64,000 nt of DNA from CAWFKS01 sp963816435 (lineage in GTDB: Bacteria; Pseudomonadota; Alphaproteobacteria; Rhizobiales; Rhizobiaceae). The stretch's first letter is position 1. Every line of letters begins with the position of its first letter. Location of the stretch: positions 1 to 64,000 of the forward strand of contig CAWFKS010000010.1 of the NCBI GenBank assembly GCA_963816435.1, read 5' to 3'. The notes beneath the pieces are model-generated. The model was not told where the DNA came from, searched no databases, and saw nothing but the letters and a program-made list of their open reading frames with translations. Both the position numbers and the translations under genes were made by a program. Shown here one piece after another: positions 54,699-64,000 of the stretch.

Positions 54699-54702
54699 TT
54701 AG

Positions 54703-55094
54703 CTATTGTTGCGGGACAACATAATAGGTGTTGCCGCTATACGGGTTGCCGGCGCCATAGCGATTATTGAGGCTATCTGCAGATACGGATTGCCGTAGCG
54801 ACCGTAGGGATTGGCCACGGAATCAGGATCATAAGGGTTAGCCGAGAGTCTACCGTGATATTCGCCATTCTGATCATAGATTTTCGGAGCGTTCGTCGCG
54901 TAGGGATTGGTCCACGAGTCGTTGCTATATGGACTACCGTAGCGGCTGTATCGATTTATAAGACCATCCGCCTTATAGGGGTTTCCTCCACCGTAAGGAT
55001 TGTTGAGGCAATTGATATCATAAGGGCAGGCAGCAGATGCTGCCCCCGTGAGAATTGTCATTATTATGACGGACAGCGACAGCGCTATTCTCAT
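54703..55094 (-). CDS. Secreted NPY-repeat protein, AT-rich, one frameshift
   Basis: About 130 residues. ATG 55094 follows AGGAG and opens a signal peptide (RIALSLSVIIMTILTGAASA), then short repeats: NNPYGGGNPY, NRYSRYGSPYSND, TNPYATNAP, ANPYDPD, ANPYGRYGNPY, and, after a frame change near 54781, ADSLNNRYGAGNPY, ending SGNTYYVVPQQ at a stop at 54703. The repeat unit is roughly [N/S]PY(G/S)x(R)YG. Low GC and A/T third positions set it apart from its neighbours. Such short tandem-repeat secreted proteins occur in rhizobia without known function. It splits lutA from lutB, suggesting later insertion. Confidence 0.75.
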
Positions 55095-55123
55095 TTGCAA
55101 TTCTCCTGATGCGTGGAACCACT

Positions 55124-56561
55124 ATGCAAATAACATCGCCAAATTTCAAGCAGAACGCCCGCGAGGCGCTCTCGGATGCGCAGTTGCAGAAGGCGATGGG
55201 CCATGTGCGCACCGGCTTCATCGACAAGCGCCGCATCGCCGCCGACGCGCTTCCCGAGTTCGACGCGCTGCGCGACCGCGCTGCCGCCATCAAGGACCAC
55301 ACGCTCGCAAATCTCGACCTCTACCTGGAGGAATACGAGAAGCGGGTGACCCAGTCGCGGCGGCCACGTGCACTGGGCCGAGACCGCCGAGGACGCGCGC
55401 AAGATCGTGCTCGACATCTGCCGGGCCGCCGGGGCGCGCACCGTCACCAAGGGCAAGTCGATGGTGACGGAGGAGATCGCGCTCAACGATTTCCTCGCCG
55501 AAAACGGGGTGCGGCCGGTCGAGACCGACCTCGGCGAATACATCATCCAGCTGCGCGGCGAGCATCCGAGCCATATCATCGCGCCGGCCGTGCACCTCAA
55601 CCGGGAACAGGTGGAATCCGATTTCCGCCGCGTCCACGACCATTTGCCGGTGGCGCGCGACCTGTCGGAGCCGGCCTCGCTGCTGGGCGAAGCGCGCAAG
55701 GTGCTGCGCAAGGAGTATTTCCTGGCCGATGTCGGCATCACCGGCGCCAATTTCCTGGTCGCCGAGACCGGCTCCTCGATCATCGTCACCAACGAGGGCA
55801 ATGGCGACCTGACGCAGATCCTGCCGAAGGTCCACGTCGTGCTGGCCTCGATCGAGAAGGTCGTTCCGACGCTGGAGGATGCCTCGCAGATCCTGCGCGT
55901 GCTGGCGCGGTCGGCGACCGGGCAGGACATGAGCGTCTACACGACCATGTCGACGGGGCCGCGCCGGCCGCAGGATCCCGACGGGCCGGCGGAATATCAT
56001 GTCGTGCTGATCGACAACGGCCGCTCGTCGATGCTCGGCACCGAGTTCCAGGACATGCTGCGCTGCATACGCTGCGGCGCCTGCATGAACCATTGCCCGG
56101 TCTACCATGCGGTCGGCGGCCACGCCTATGGCTGGGTCTATCCCGGCCCTATGGGGGCGGTGCTGACGCCGGCGCTGGTCGGCATCGACAAGAGCTATCA
56201 TCTGCCTGAGGCGTCCACCTTCTGCGGACGCTGCGAGGCGGTCTGCCCGATGCGCATTCCGCTGCCGAAGATGATGCGGCACTGGCGCGAGAAGGAGTTC
56301 GAGCGCGGGCTGAACCCGGCGACGCAGCGCTTCGGCCTGAAGTTCTGGGCCTTCTTCGCGCGGCGCCCGGGCCTCTATCGCTTCGCCGCCTCGCTCGGCA
56401 TTCCGGCGCTGTCGCTGTTCGGCGGGCGCAAGCGTCGGTTCTCCTGGCTGCCGCTCGCCGGCGGATGGACGAAGTATCGCGACCTGCCGGCGCCCGAAAG
56501 CCGCACCTTCATGCAGCAATGGCGCGAGCAGGGCGCGGTTCAAAGAGGGCGGGCGGCATGA
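55124..56561 (+). CDS. lutB: Lactate utilization protein B, (Fe-S)-containing, one frameshift
   Basis: About 478 residues. The frame opens QITSPNFKQNAREALSD and changes near 55357 (an extra base before GGHVHWAETAEDARKIVLD). It then runs to the stop with VTKGKSMVTEEIALNDFL, CIRCGACMNHCPVYH and CGRCEAVCPMRIPLP, the two 4Fe-4S motifs of LutB. It oxidises lactate together with LutA and LutC. Start 55124 is used; ATG 55109 is an in-frame alternative. Its stop overlaps lutC. Confidence 0.9.
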
Positions 56562-57239
56562 GCGGACGCGACGCGATCCTCGCCAAGGTGCGGCGCTCGC
56601 TGGGCGCCGGCGGCGAAGACGGCACGCGGCGCAAGGCGGTGACCGAGCGGCTGGCGTCGGCGCCGCGCAGGCCTCGTTCCGGCGCGCGGGCAGCTCGACG
56701 CGAAGAAGCGGACGGCGCTGTTCTGCGAGCTTGCCGAAAAATCCGCGGCCACCGTCAAGCGGGTGAAGAAGGCCGACGACGTGCCGCGGGCGGTGGCCTC
56801 CTACCTGCGCGAGAAGAACCTGCCGGCGTCGGTGCGCATGGGCGCGGACGCGCGGCTGGGGGCGATGCCGTGGGACGCGCAGCGGGCGCTGGAGGTGAAG
56901 TCCGGTGCGTCGGACGGCGACGACGAGGCCGGCGTCAGCTTTGCCGCCGCCGGCATCGCCGAGACCGGCACGATCGTGCTGCCGTCCGGCCCCGACAATC
57001 CGACGACGATCAATTTCCTGCCCGAGCATCACATCGTCGTCGTCGACGCCGCCGACATCGCCGGCGACATGGAAACGGTGCTTGCCCGCATCCGCGAGCG
57101 TTTCGGCAAGGGGCAGATGCCGCGCACGCTGAACTTCGTCACCGGCCCGTCGCGCTCGGGCGACATCGAGCAGAAGCTGCTGCTCGGCGCCCACGGGCCG
57201 CGCGCGCTGCACCTGATCGTGGTCGGCGAGGGCGCGTGA
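56558..57239 (+). CDS. lutC: Lactate utilization protein C, one frameshift
   Basis: About 226 residues. The start (ATG 56558, overlapping lutB) gives SGRDAILAKVRRSLGAG; the frame changes near 56670. The rest, from AKKRTALFCELAEKSAATVK on, has AGVSFAAAGIAETGTIVLPS and PRTLNFVTGPSRSGDIEQKL, the LutC/LUD-domain signature. Third part of the LutABC complex. Confidence 0.9.
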
Positions 57240-57973
57240 GCGGCGTGCATTTCCTCGACGCCCGCGCGCCGGACGGCATGCGGCTCTACGCGATCGGGGA
57301 CGTGCACGGCCGGGCAGACCTGCTGCGCCGGATGCACCGGCTGATCCTCGGCGAGCTGATGGCCGATCCGCCGGCCGATTTCCGCGTCATCCATGTCGGC
57401 GACTATGTCGACCGCGGGCCGGACAGCCGCGGCGTCATCGAGACGATCATCGGGCACCAGCAGCAGGACGAGCGGTTCCTGGCGCTGGCGGGCAACCACG
57501 ACGTCGCGTTCCTGGATTTCCTCGAGGACGCCGACGACTGGCGGCAGTTCGCGACCTTCGGCGCCGTGGAAACGGCCCGCTCCTACGGCGTCGAAATCGG
57601 CTTCGGCAGCGACGCCGAAATCCATGCCGCCCGCGAGGCGCTGCGTTCGGCGATGCCGCAGGCGCATCTCGACTTCCTGCGCACGCTGAAGCTGCGCGTC
57701 GTCTTCGGCGATTTCTTCTTCTGCCACGCCGGCATCCGGCCCGGGGTCGAGCTCGACCTGCAGGACCCGCAGGACCTGATCTGGATCCGCAAGGAATTCC
57801 TCGACTATCCGGGCCTGCACGACAAGGTGATCGTCCACGGCCACACGCCGGTGGCCGAGGTCGAGGTGATGGCGAACCGCGTCGACGTCGACACCGGCGC
57901 CTTCGACAGCGGCCGGCTGAGCGCGCTCGTCATCGAGGGCGACAGGAAGCGCATCCTCACCGCGACGGCATAG
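57236..57973 (+). CDS. Metallophosphoesterase (Ser/Thr phosphatase-like)
   Basis: A 245-residue PPP-family phosphatase: GDVHGRADLL, GDYVDRGPDSRG, GNHD and VHGHTPVAE give the dinuclear metal centre. This matches bacterial PrpA/ApaH-type phosphatases. The GTG start at 57236 overlaps the lutC stop (GTGA), so it is co-translated with lactate genes. Substrate (protein phosphate or dinucleotide) unknown. Confidence 0.9.
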   Translation: MSGVHFLDARAPDGMRLYAIGDVHGRADLLRRMHRLILGELMADPPADFRVIHVGDYVDRGPDSRGVIETIIGHQQQDERFLALAGNHDVAFLDFLEDADDWRQFATFGAVETARSYGVEIGFGSDAEIHAAREALRSAMPQAHLDFLRTLKLRVVFGDFFFCHAGIRPGVELDLQDPQDLIWIRKEFLDYPGLHDKVIVHGHTPVAEVEVMANRVDVDTGAFDSGRLSALVIEGDRKRILTATA

Positions 57974-58040
57974 ACTGCCCGTCGCCGGCGGGCCGGACGC
58001 GCAACTTCAGCGATGTCGGATTTCCGTGTGCGGCTGCGGA

Positions 58041-58175
58041 TCAGTGCCGCATGGCGGTGATGCCGTAGCCGTCGCTCGGCGCCTGTCCGCCGACGGCTCC
58101 CGCCGAATAGACACCTGCGCCGCCGATCACGATGGCCGACAGCATGAGAATGGACAAAAGGGCGGCTCTCAACAC
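58041..58175 (-). CDS. Small hydrophobic secreted peptide, hypothetical
   Basis: A 44-residue frame from GTG 58175 with a leader-like hydrophobic N-terminus (LRAALLSILMLSAIVIGGAG) and a short polar tail (GGQAPSDGYGITAMRH). GGGGA lies upstream of the start. No family recognised; it could be chance, though this is the only plausible gene in the 57974-58418 gap. Confidence 0.4.
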   Translation of the reverse strand: MLRAALLSILMLSAIVIGGAGVYSAGAVGGQAPSDGYGITAMRH

Positions 58176-58418
58176 GACAATCCCCGGTTTCCCAACGCGG
58201 ACCGCGCGATGCGGCCCGGCCTCTCTCCTCGGGACCGGCATGCTTGAAACCCCGCGGGCCGTCCCATACGGGACCATGCGCCGTCAGGGTTACCAATCCG
58301 TTCCCACCTGCCCCAAAAGCAGGCCGCGCCTTCTAGGCCGGGGCGTGGCGAAACGCCAGATGGCGGGTGATCGGGATCATCATTATTTCGGGGCGTGTCA
58401 AAAATGCCACGCGGGTGC

Positions 58419-59117
58419 TCACACAAGCGCCGCCCAGGCGCGGGCGATCGCCAGTCCGGCGGCGTCGGCCGCCTCGCCATGGCGGGCTGCTTCGGCGGCG
58501 TGGCGGGCCGGCCAGTCGGGATGCCGTTCGCCGATGTAGCCGGCGAATGTCTCGTTCCATTCGGCCACCAGCGCGCGGTCGGCCTCGAAATGGAACTGGA
58601 TGCCGTAGCCGGCGCGCCCGACCCTGAACGCCTGGTTGGGCGCCGCGTCGTTCTCGGCCAGGCGCACCGCACCGGCCGGCAGCGTGAACGTGTCGTCGTG
58701 CCATTCGAAGATCGGGAACTGCTGCGGGACGGCCGCGAACAGCGGGTCACCCTGGCCTTCCCCGGTGAGCCGCACCTGCCGCCAGGCGAACTCCGGCGCC
58801 GCGCCGATCAGGTTTTCGGCGCCACAGGCGCGGGCGAGCAGTTGCGCGCCGAGGCAAACGCCGAGCACCGCGCGGCCGCTGTCGGCGGTTTCGCGCATCA
58901 GCCCGACGAGGTGCGGCAGCCACGGGCTTTCGTCGTCGGCGAGCGCGTTCTGGCCGCCGCCGAGCACGACCAGCCCGTCATGGCCTTCGATCGTGTCGGG
59001 GAGCGGCGCGCCCTCATGCGCCTTCACAATTTGGATCTCCGCGTTGCGCTCGTCGAGCGCCCGGCCGATCTGGCCCAGCCCGGTGCCTTCGTAATTCTGG
59101 ACGACGAGAACGCGCAT
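58419..59117 (-). CDS. Class I glutamine amidotransferase
   Basis: A 232-residue protein of the GATase family. The nucleophile elbow is GVCLGAQLLA (Cys), the catalytic His-x-Glu is in QFHFE, and it starts RVLVVQNYEGTGLGQIG. Stand-alone members of this type are often called type 1 glutamine amidotransferases or GMP synthase-like; the acceptor substrate is unknown. The ATG at 59117 follows the convergently oriented end of nothing; the upstream gene on the same strand ends 69 bp before. Confidence 0.87.
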   Translation of the reverse strand: MRVLVVQNYEGTGLGQIGRALDERNAEIQIVKAHEGAPLPDTIEGHDGLVVLGGGQNALADDESPWLPHLVGLMRETADSGRAVLGVCLGAQLLARACGAENLIGAAPEFAWRQVRLTGEGQGDPLFAAVPQQFPIFEWHDDTFTLPAGAVRLAENDAAPNQAFRVGRAGYGIQFHFEADRALVAEWNETFAGYIGERHPDWPARHAAEAARHGEAADAAGLAIARAWAALV

Positions 59118-59185
59118 CTGTGCCGGCTGCGAGTGAGGAAAACCGGACGACTGGCTAGCACGCGCCGGCGCGCCGAGGAAGACGC

Positions 59186-60347
59186 CTACTCCTTGGCCGG
59201 CGCCAGCCTCAGCAGCCTGCCGTTGTTCTCGTCGGTCAGCGCGAACACCGCGCCCTCGTTGCCGACGAAGACGTCGCGCGACGCGGGCGCCGAGGTCGAT
59301 CCTGTCCTCCTCGGTGGCCTTGTCGCCGTCGATGGCGACGCGCACGATGGCGTGGGCGCTGAGCCCGGCGATCAGCAGGTCGCCCTTCCACTTCGAAAAC
59401 AGGTCGCCGTCGTAGAACGTCATGCCCGACGGCGAGATCACCGGCGTCCACTGCAGGTGCGCATCGGCGAACTCAGGATGCGTGTCCGGGTCGGGGATGG
59501 GCTTGCCGTTGTAGTGGATGCCCCAGCTGACGACGTTCCAGCCGTAGTTCCGGCCGGGCTCCGGCGTGTTGAGCTCGTCGCCGCCGCGCGGCCCCATCTC
59601 GTCGGTCCACAGCCGTCCGGTGGCGGGTTCGATCGCCGCGCCCTCGACATTGCGGTGGCCGAAAGACCACACCTCCGGCGCGCCCTTGCCGCCGTCGGCG
59701 AACGGGTTGTCGTCGGGCACCGAGCCGTCGGGGTTGATCCGCACCACGGTGCCGAGCGTGTTGGTCGGGTCCTGCGCCTGGTCATGGTGGAAACGCTCGC
59801 CGAGCGTCACGAACAGCTTGCCGTCGGGCGCGAAGGCGAGCCGGCCGCCGAAATGGTTGCCGCCGCCGACGGCCGGCTTCTCGCGAAAGATCACCTCGAA
59901 GTGCTCAAGCGCCGTGGCGTCGTCGGAAAGGCGGGCGCGCCCGACGCTGGTTGCCGCGCCGCCGTCGCGGGCCTCCGCGAAGGTCAGATAGACCATGCGG
60001 CTGTCGGCGAAATCCGGCGCCAGCACGATGTCGAGCAGGCCGCCCTGCCCCTTGGCGAAGACCTTCGGCACACCGCCGAGCGGATCGGACACGTCGCCGT
60101 CGGCCGTCACGCGGCGCAGCCGCCCCGGCCGTTCCGTCACCAGGATCGAGCCGTCCGGCAGCATGACGCCCGCCCAGGGGTGCGACAGGCCGTCGGTGAC
60201 CGTTTCGACGCTGACGCGGCCGGTCTTCGTCTGGATGGACGCCGCGTGGGCGCTCGCTGCCGCGAAGATTACGGCGGCGAGCCCGGCAAGCGCCTGCCGG
60301 CCAAGCCTTGCCACCGCGGATTCGTGTCGGGTCGTCGTGGAACGCAT
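59186..60347 (-). CDS. PQQ-dependent sugar dehydrogenase, one frameshift
   Basis: About 387 residues. ATG 60347 follows GAGGAGG and opens a signal peptide (VARLGRQALAGLAAVIFAAA). The beta-propeller of soluble glucose/sorbosone dehydrogenase follows: GLSHPWAGVMLPDGSILVTE, GGLLDIVLAPDF, GGNHFGGRLAFAPDGKLFVT, FGHRNVEGAA. The frame changes near 59281 (an extra base) and continues RDVFVGNEGAVFALTDENN to the stop at 59186. Likely periplasmic oxidation of an aldose; cofactor PQQ is inferred from the family. Confidence 0.86.
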
Positions 60348-60559
60348 TTTCGCCTCCTCGTCTGGCGCGTCGTTCGCACGCAACAAGCACGCGGGACGTG
60401 GTTCCATTCAAGGCGCCGCACGGGCTTCACGAAAGCGCGAAGTGGAACGCGTCAGGAAATTCAAGTCGAGCGCGGCTGAGGTAACCCCACCCGTCCAATC
60501 GCCTGCGGCAATTGTCCACCCTCCCCTCAAGGGGGAGGGATGGCCCGCGCACGGCGGCC
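60348..60559. other. Spacer between sugar dehydrogenase and edd
   Basis: 212 bp. It holds a GC hairpin CCCTCCCC-TCAA-GGGGGAGGG (about 60519-60539) of the same kind as the palindromes at 44703-44925, possibly ending edd transcription on the minus strand. No gene seen. Confidence 0.5.
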
Positions 60560-62387
60560 CTACGCGGCGATGCCGAAGCTGCTCGCGCCCTCGTCGGCGC
60601 GGGAGGCGAGCCGCCGGAAGCCGGCAAACAATTCGCGGCCCATGCCGTGGGAATTGCCGGAAAGGTCGGGTTCGGCCGGCGCCCGGCCGGCCAGTTCCTC
60701 CGCCGGCACCAGAGCCTCCAGCGTGCCGGCATCGGCGTCGAGCCTTACCAGGTCGCCGTCGCGCAGCTTGCCGATGACGCCGCCGTCGAGCGCCTCCGGC
60801 GTGACGTGGATGGCCGCCGGCACCTTGCCCGACGCGCCCGACATGCGCCCGTCGGTGACCAGTGCGATGTGGAAGCCGCGGTCCTGGAGGATGCCCAGCA
60901 CCGGGGTGAGCTTGTGCAGTTCGGGCATGCCGTTGGCCTTCGGCCCCTGGAAGCGGATGATCGCGACGAAATCGCGATCGAGCTTGCCCTCCTTGAAGGC
61001 GGCCTGCAGTTCCTCCTGCGCGTCGAAGATGATCGCCGGACGCCTCGACGATGCGCTTTTCAGGCTTCACCGCGGAGACCTTGATGATGGCGTGGCCGAG
61101 ATTGCCGGAAAGGACGCGGATGCCGCCGGTCGGCTGGAACGCCTTGGCGTAGGGCGCCAGCACCTTCTCGTCGCCGCTCGCGGCCGGCGCCGGCTCGCGC
61201 ATGACGCCACCATCTTCCGAAAGCTTCGCCTCGACGGCGTAGGGGCGCAGCCCCTCGCCGTTGACGGTGCGAACGTCCTCGTGCAGCAGGCCGGCGTCGA
61301 GCAGTTCGCGGATCAGGAAACCAAGTCCGCCAGCGGCGTGGAAATGGTTCACGTCGGCAAGCCCGTTCGGATAGACGCGGGCCAGAAGCGGCACGCGGTC
61401 TGAAATGTCGGAAATGTCCTGCCAGGTGATCCTGATGCCGGCTGCGGCGGCCATCGCGATCAGGTGGATGGTGTGGTTGGTCGAGCCGCCGGTGGCGTTG
61501 AGCCCGACGATGCCGTTGACGAAGGAGCGCTCGTCGATCATCCGCCCGACCGGCGTGAACTCGTTACCGAGTGCGGTGATGGCGAGCGCCCGCCTGGCGG
61601 CTTCCCTGGTCAGCGCATCGCGCAGCGGCGTGCCGGGATTGACGAAGGAAGCGCCCGGCATGTGCAGGCCCATCATCTCCATCAGCATCTGGTTGGAGTT
61701 GGCGGTGCCGTAGAAGGTGCAGGTGCCCGGCCCGTGGTAGGACTTCGCTTCCGCCTCGAGCAGTGCGTCGCGGCCGACCTTGCCTTCGGCGTAGAGCTGG
61801 CGCACCCGCGCCTTCTCGTCATTGGAAAGCCCCGAGGTCATCGGCCCGGCCGGGATGAAGATAGCCGGCAAATGACCGAAGGTCAGCGCGGCGATCGCCA
61901 GGCCCGGGACGATCTTGTCGCAGACGCCGAGATAGACGGCGGCGTCGAACATGTTGTGCGACAGGCCGACCGCCGCCGCCATGGCGATGACGTCACGCGA
62001 GAACAGCGACAGTTCCATGCCCGGCTGGCCCTGGGTGACGCCGTCGCACATGGCCGGCACGCCGCCCGCCACCTGCGCCACGCCGCCTGCCTCGTGCGCG
62101 GCCTGCTTGATGAGGGCCGGAAACGTCTCGAACGGCTGATGCGCCGACAACATGTCGTTGTAGGAGGTGACGATGCCGAGATTGGGAATGCGCTCGCCCG
62201 CCAGCGCCTCCTTGTCGTGCAGGCCGCAGGCGGCCATGCCGTGGGCGAGATTGCCGCACGACAGCGCCGTGCGGTGGGCGGTCTTGCCCGCCGCCTCGTC
62301 GACCAGCGCCAGATAGGGCTCGCGCGTCGGCCTGGAGCGTTCGCGGATGCGGTTGGTGATGTCCTCGATGTCGCGTCGTGCGGTCAT
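60560..62387 (-). CDS. edd: Phosphogluconate dehydratase, one frameshift
   Basis: About 608 residues, normal for Edd, when a frame change near 61037 is bridged. The first frame has SCGNLAHGMAACGLHDKEAL, AMCDGVTQGQPGMELSLFSR and GTCTFYGTANSNQMLMEMM, with cluster-ligand cysteines, and the second PAIIFDAQEELQAAFKEG, FQGPKANGMPELHKL and TDGRMSGASGKVP. The enzyme makes KDPG from 6-phosphogluconate in the Entner-Doudoroff pathway and needs a 4Fe-4S cluster. Its start overlaps pgl. Confidence 0.93.
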
Positions 62388-63109
62388 GAATCGGCTCCTT
62401 CTCGAGGTGCCCAGAAGATTTCGGTCGGATGGACGGCCGCCCTCAGGACGGCGGCGACGGGCAGCGCCTGGTCTGACGCGGCACCCACGGCGGCGGCCAG
62501 CATGGCGCGCTTTTCGGCGCCCTCGATATGCAGATAGAGAGCCCCGGCCGCGGCCAATACCCCGAGCGGCCAGGTCAGGCGCGCCTCACCGGCGTCCGGC
62601 GCGTGAACGGCATAGATCGCCGGCGGCGCGGCGGGATCGAGCAACTGCGCGAGATTGTCGGCGTCGGGAAACAGCGAGGCCGTGTGGCCGTCGGCTCCCA
62701 TGCCGAGCACCACCACGTCGAAGGGCAGCGGCAGGGCGGACAGGTCGACGGTCGCCTCGATCGCCGCCGCCTCGGCGTCCGGCGCATCGCGCCATAGCCC
62801 GATGAAGTGCGCTGCGGCGGCAGGCCCGACGAGCAGGCGCTCGCGCACGAGCCTTTCGTTGGAGCGCTGAGAGGACGGCGGCACGAAGCGCTCGTCGACC
62901 AGCGTTATCGCCACCGCCTGCCATTCGATCGCCTGTCTGGACAGATGGTCGAAGAACAAGGCCGGCGTGGTGCCGCCCGAGACAACGAGCGTCGCCCGGC
63001 CGCGTTCGCCGATCGCCGTCGACAGCCGCTCGGCCACCGCTTCGGCCAGGCCCGCGGCCAGCGCCCCGGAGCCGTCGAATTCGTGCCAGTTTACCGTCGA
63101 GGTGCTCAC
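62384..63109 (-). CDS. pgl: 6-phosphogluconolactonase
   Basis: A 241-residue hydrolase. It has TLVVSGGTTPALFFDHLS, TLVDERFVPPSSQRSNERL and GMGADGHTASLFPDAD, all typical of the DevB/Pgl family. GTG start at 63109, directly after the zwf stop; its stop overlaps edd. Opens 6-phosphogluconolactone in the glucose-6-phosphate branch. Confidence 0.95.
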   Translation of the reverse strand: MSTSTVNWHEFDGSGALAAGLAEAVAERLSTAIGERGRATLVVSGGTTPALFFDHLSRQAIEWQAVAITLVDERFVPPSSQRSNERLVRERLLVGPAAAAHFIGLWRDAPDAEAAAIEATVDLSALPLPFDVVVLGMGADGHTASLFPDADNLAQLLDPAAPPAIYAVHAPDAGEARLTWPLGVLAAAGALYLHIEGAEKRAMLAAAVGAASDQALPVAAVLRAAVHPTEIFWAPREGADS

Positions 63110-64000
63110 CTAGCTGCTCTCGTGCCATGTGCGGCCGTCGCGCTCGATCAGCGCGATCGAGGCGGAAGGCCCCCAGGTGCCGGCCGTGTAGCCCTGCGCG
63201 GCCTGTCCCGAATCCTCCCAGGCTTCCAGGATCGGATCTATCCACGCCCAGGCGGCCTCGACCTCGTCGCGGCGCATGAACAGGGTCTGGTTGCCGCGCA
63301 CCACGTCCATGATCAGTCGCTCGTAGGCATCCGGGTTGCGCACCGCGAAGGCGCTGGCGAAGCTCATGTCGAGCGGCACGTGCCTCAGCCGCATGCCGCC
63401 GGGGCCGGGATCCTTGATCATGATCCACTGCTTGACGCCCTCGTCGGGCTGCAGGCGGATGACAAGCTGGTTGGCCACCACCGGGCCGGCGCTGTCGCCG
63501 AAGATCGAATGCGGGATCGGCTTGAACTCGATGACGATCTCGGAAACGCGCGAAGCGAGCCGCTTGCCGGTCCTCAGATAGAACGGCACGCCGGCCCAGC
63601 GCCAGTTGTCGATCTCCGCCTTGATGGCGACGAAGGTCTCGGTGTCGCTGGCGCCGCCCTCGAGCTCCTCGGCGTAGCCCTTCACCGCGCCGCCGGCCGA
63701 CGCCCCGGCGCGGTACTGGCCGCGCACCGTGGCGCGCGAGGCTTCCGCGCCGTTGATGCGCTTCAGCGCGCGCAGCACCTTCAGCTTCTCGTCGCGCACC
63801 GTGTCGGCCTCCATCGAGGCGGGCGGCTCCATGGCGACGAGGCACAGAAGCTGGACGATGTGGTTCTGCACCATGTCGCGCAGCGCGCCGGCCTTGTCGT
63901 AGTAGCCGGCGCGGCCTTCCAGACCCACCGATTCGGCCACCGTGATCTGCACATGGTCGACATGGGCGGAAGTTCCACAGCGGCTCGTAGAGCGCGTTGG
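63110..64000 (-). CDS. zwf: Glucose-6-phosphate 1-dehydrogenase, 5' end outside window, one frameshift
   Basis: The C-terminal about 295 residues of G6PD are present: VQITVAESVGLEGRAGYYDK, ALRDMVQNHIVQLLCLVAME, VPFYLRTGKRLASRVSEIVI and the end DGRTWHESS. At the right edge the codons for NALYEPLWN are in a different frame, so a one-base change lies near 63973. The N-terminal Rossmann domain is beyond the window. First gene of zwf-pgl-edd. Confidence 0.93.
   Translation of the reverse strand, partial: PTRSTSRCGTSAHVDHVQITVAESVGLEGRAGYYDKAGALRDMVQNHIVQLLCLVAMEPPASMEADTVRDEKLKVLRALKRINGAEASRATVRGQYRAGASAGGAVKGYAEELEGGASDTETFVAIKAEIDNWRWAGVPFYLRTGKRLASRVSEIVIEFKPIPHSIFGDSAGPVVANQLVIRLQPDEGVKQWIMIKDPGPGGMRLRHVPLDMSFASAFAVRNPDAYERLIMDVVRGNQTLFMRRDEVEAAWAWIDPILEAWEDSGQAAQGYTAGTWGPSASIALIERDGRTWHESS

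Noticed and set aside
55290..57212. 640-codon minus frame opposite lutB and lutC
   Set aside because: Shadow; the frameshifts in lutB and lutC do not make it coding, and the plus-strand motifs are decisive.
58395..60479. 694-codon forward frame opposite the amidotransferase and sugar dehydrogenase
   Set aside because: Shadow of two recognised minus-strand genes.

Overview
The window is a stretch of a high-GC alphaproteobacterial chromosome. Gene content and order point to the Hyphomicrobiales, most likely a Mesorhizobium/Phyllobacteriaceae relative: hisS-hisZ-hisG, the glcD/glcE/glcF and lutABC clusters, zwf-pgl-edd, a CIRCE-controlled groESL and a Zur-controlled znu locus. That assignment is an inference from gene content and codon use; no 16S gene is present.

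Positions 1 to about 11,914 are the right-hand part of an integrative element. It sits against the 3' end of a tRNA-Leu(CAG) gene (11915-11999, minus strand), with a tyrosine integrase (10138-11805) next to it. Inside are a DUF927 NTPase-like protein followed by a symmetrical array of twelve 9-bp repeats (1934-2303), a small zinc-ribbon-like protein, a serine recombinase, a tightly overlapping operon of very small proteins of which four resemble ribbon-helix-helix (RHH) folds (4559-5500), a hypothetical protein, and a split Type IIG-like DNA methyltransferase/recognition pair with a 44-residue membrane protein coupled to it. The left end of the element is outside the window. The replication-like part (NTPase, iteron-like array, mini-RHH proteins) is the best candidate for an undescribed system.

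From 12 kb on the window is core chromosome. In order: gpmA, an EVE-domain protein, dapB, an exporter ABC, glk, mepA, a methyltransferase, an SDR-type epimerase, queG, a GST, uppP, a TauE/SafE transporter, an NDUFA9-like protein, zur-znuB-znuC with divergent znuA, an Ldh-family oxidoreductase, a DUF2189 protein, groES-groEL, csbD, a MATE exporter, a branched-chain amino acid ABC system (livM-livH-livF-livG and livK), fumC, hisG-hisZ-hisS, a remnant GIY-YIG gene, tag and an L,D-transpeptidase. Next comes glycolate oxidase (glcD, glcE, glcF) with two toxin-antitoxin pairs lodged inside the operon, then lutA, an AT-rich NPY-repeat secreted protein, lutB, lutC, a metallophosphoesterase, a glutamine amidotransferase, a PQQ-type sugar dehydrogenase, and the Entner-Doudoroff entry operon zwf-pgl-edd, cut by the right edge. 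With glk, that operon gives a complete route from glucose to KDPG; glc and lut feed glycolate and lactate into the same central metabolism.

Many core genes between 19 kb and 64 kb carry single-base frameshifts (SDR epimerase, zur, Ldh, groEL, livG twice, livK, lutB, lutC, sugar dehydrogenase, edd, zwf), and hisS carries a scrambled central segment. Several of these genes are normally essential, so uncorrected sequencing errors are the likeliest cause. I give whole-gene spans across the frameshifts. No CRISPR array, rRNA or insertion sequence was seen.
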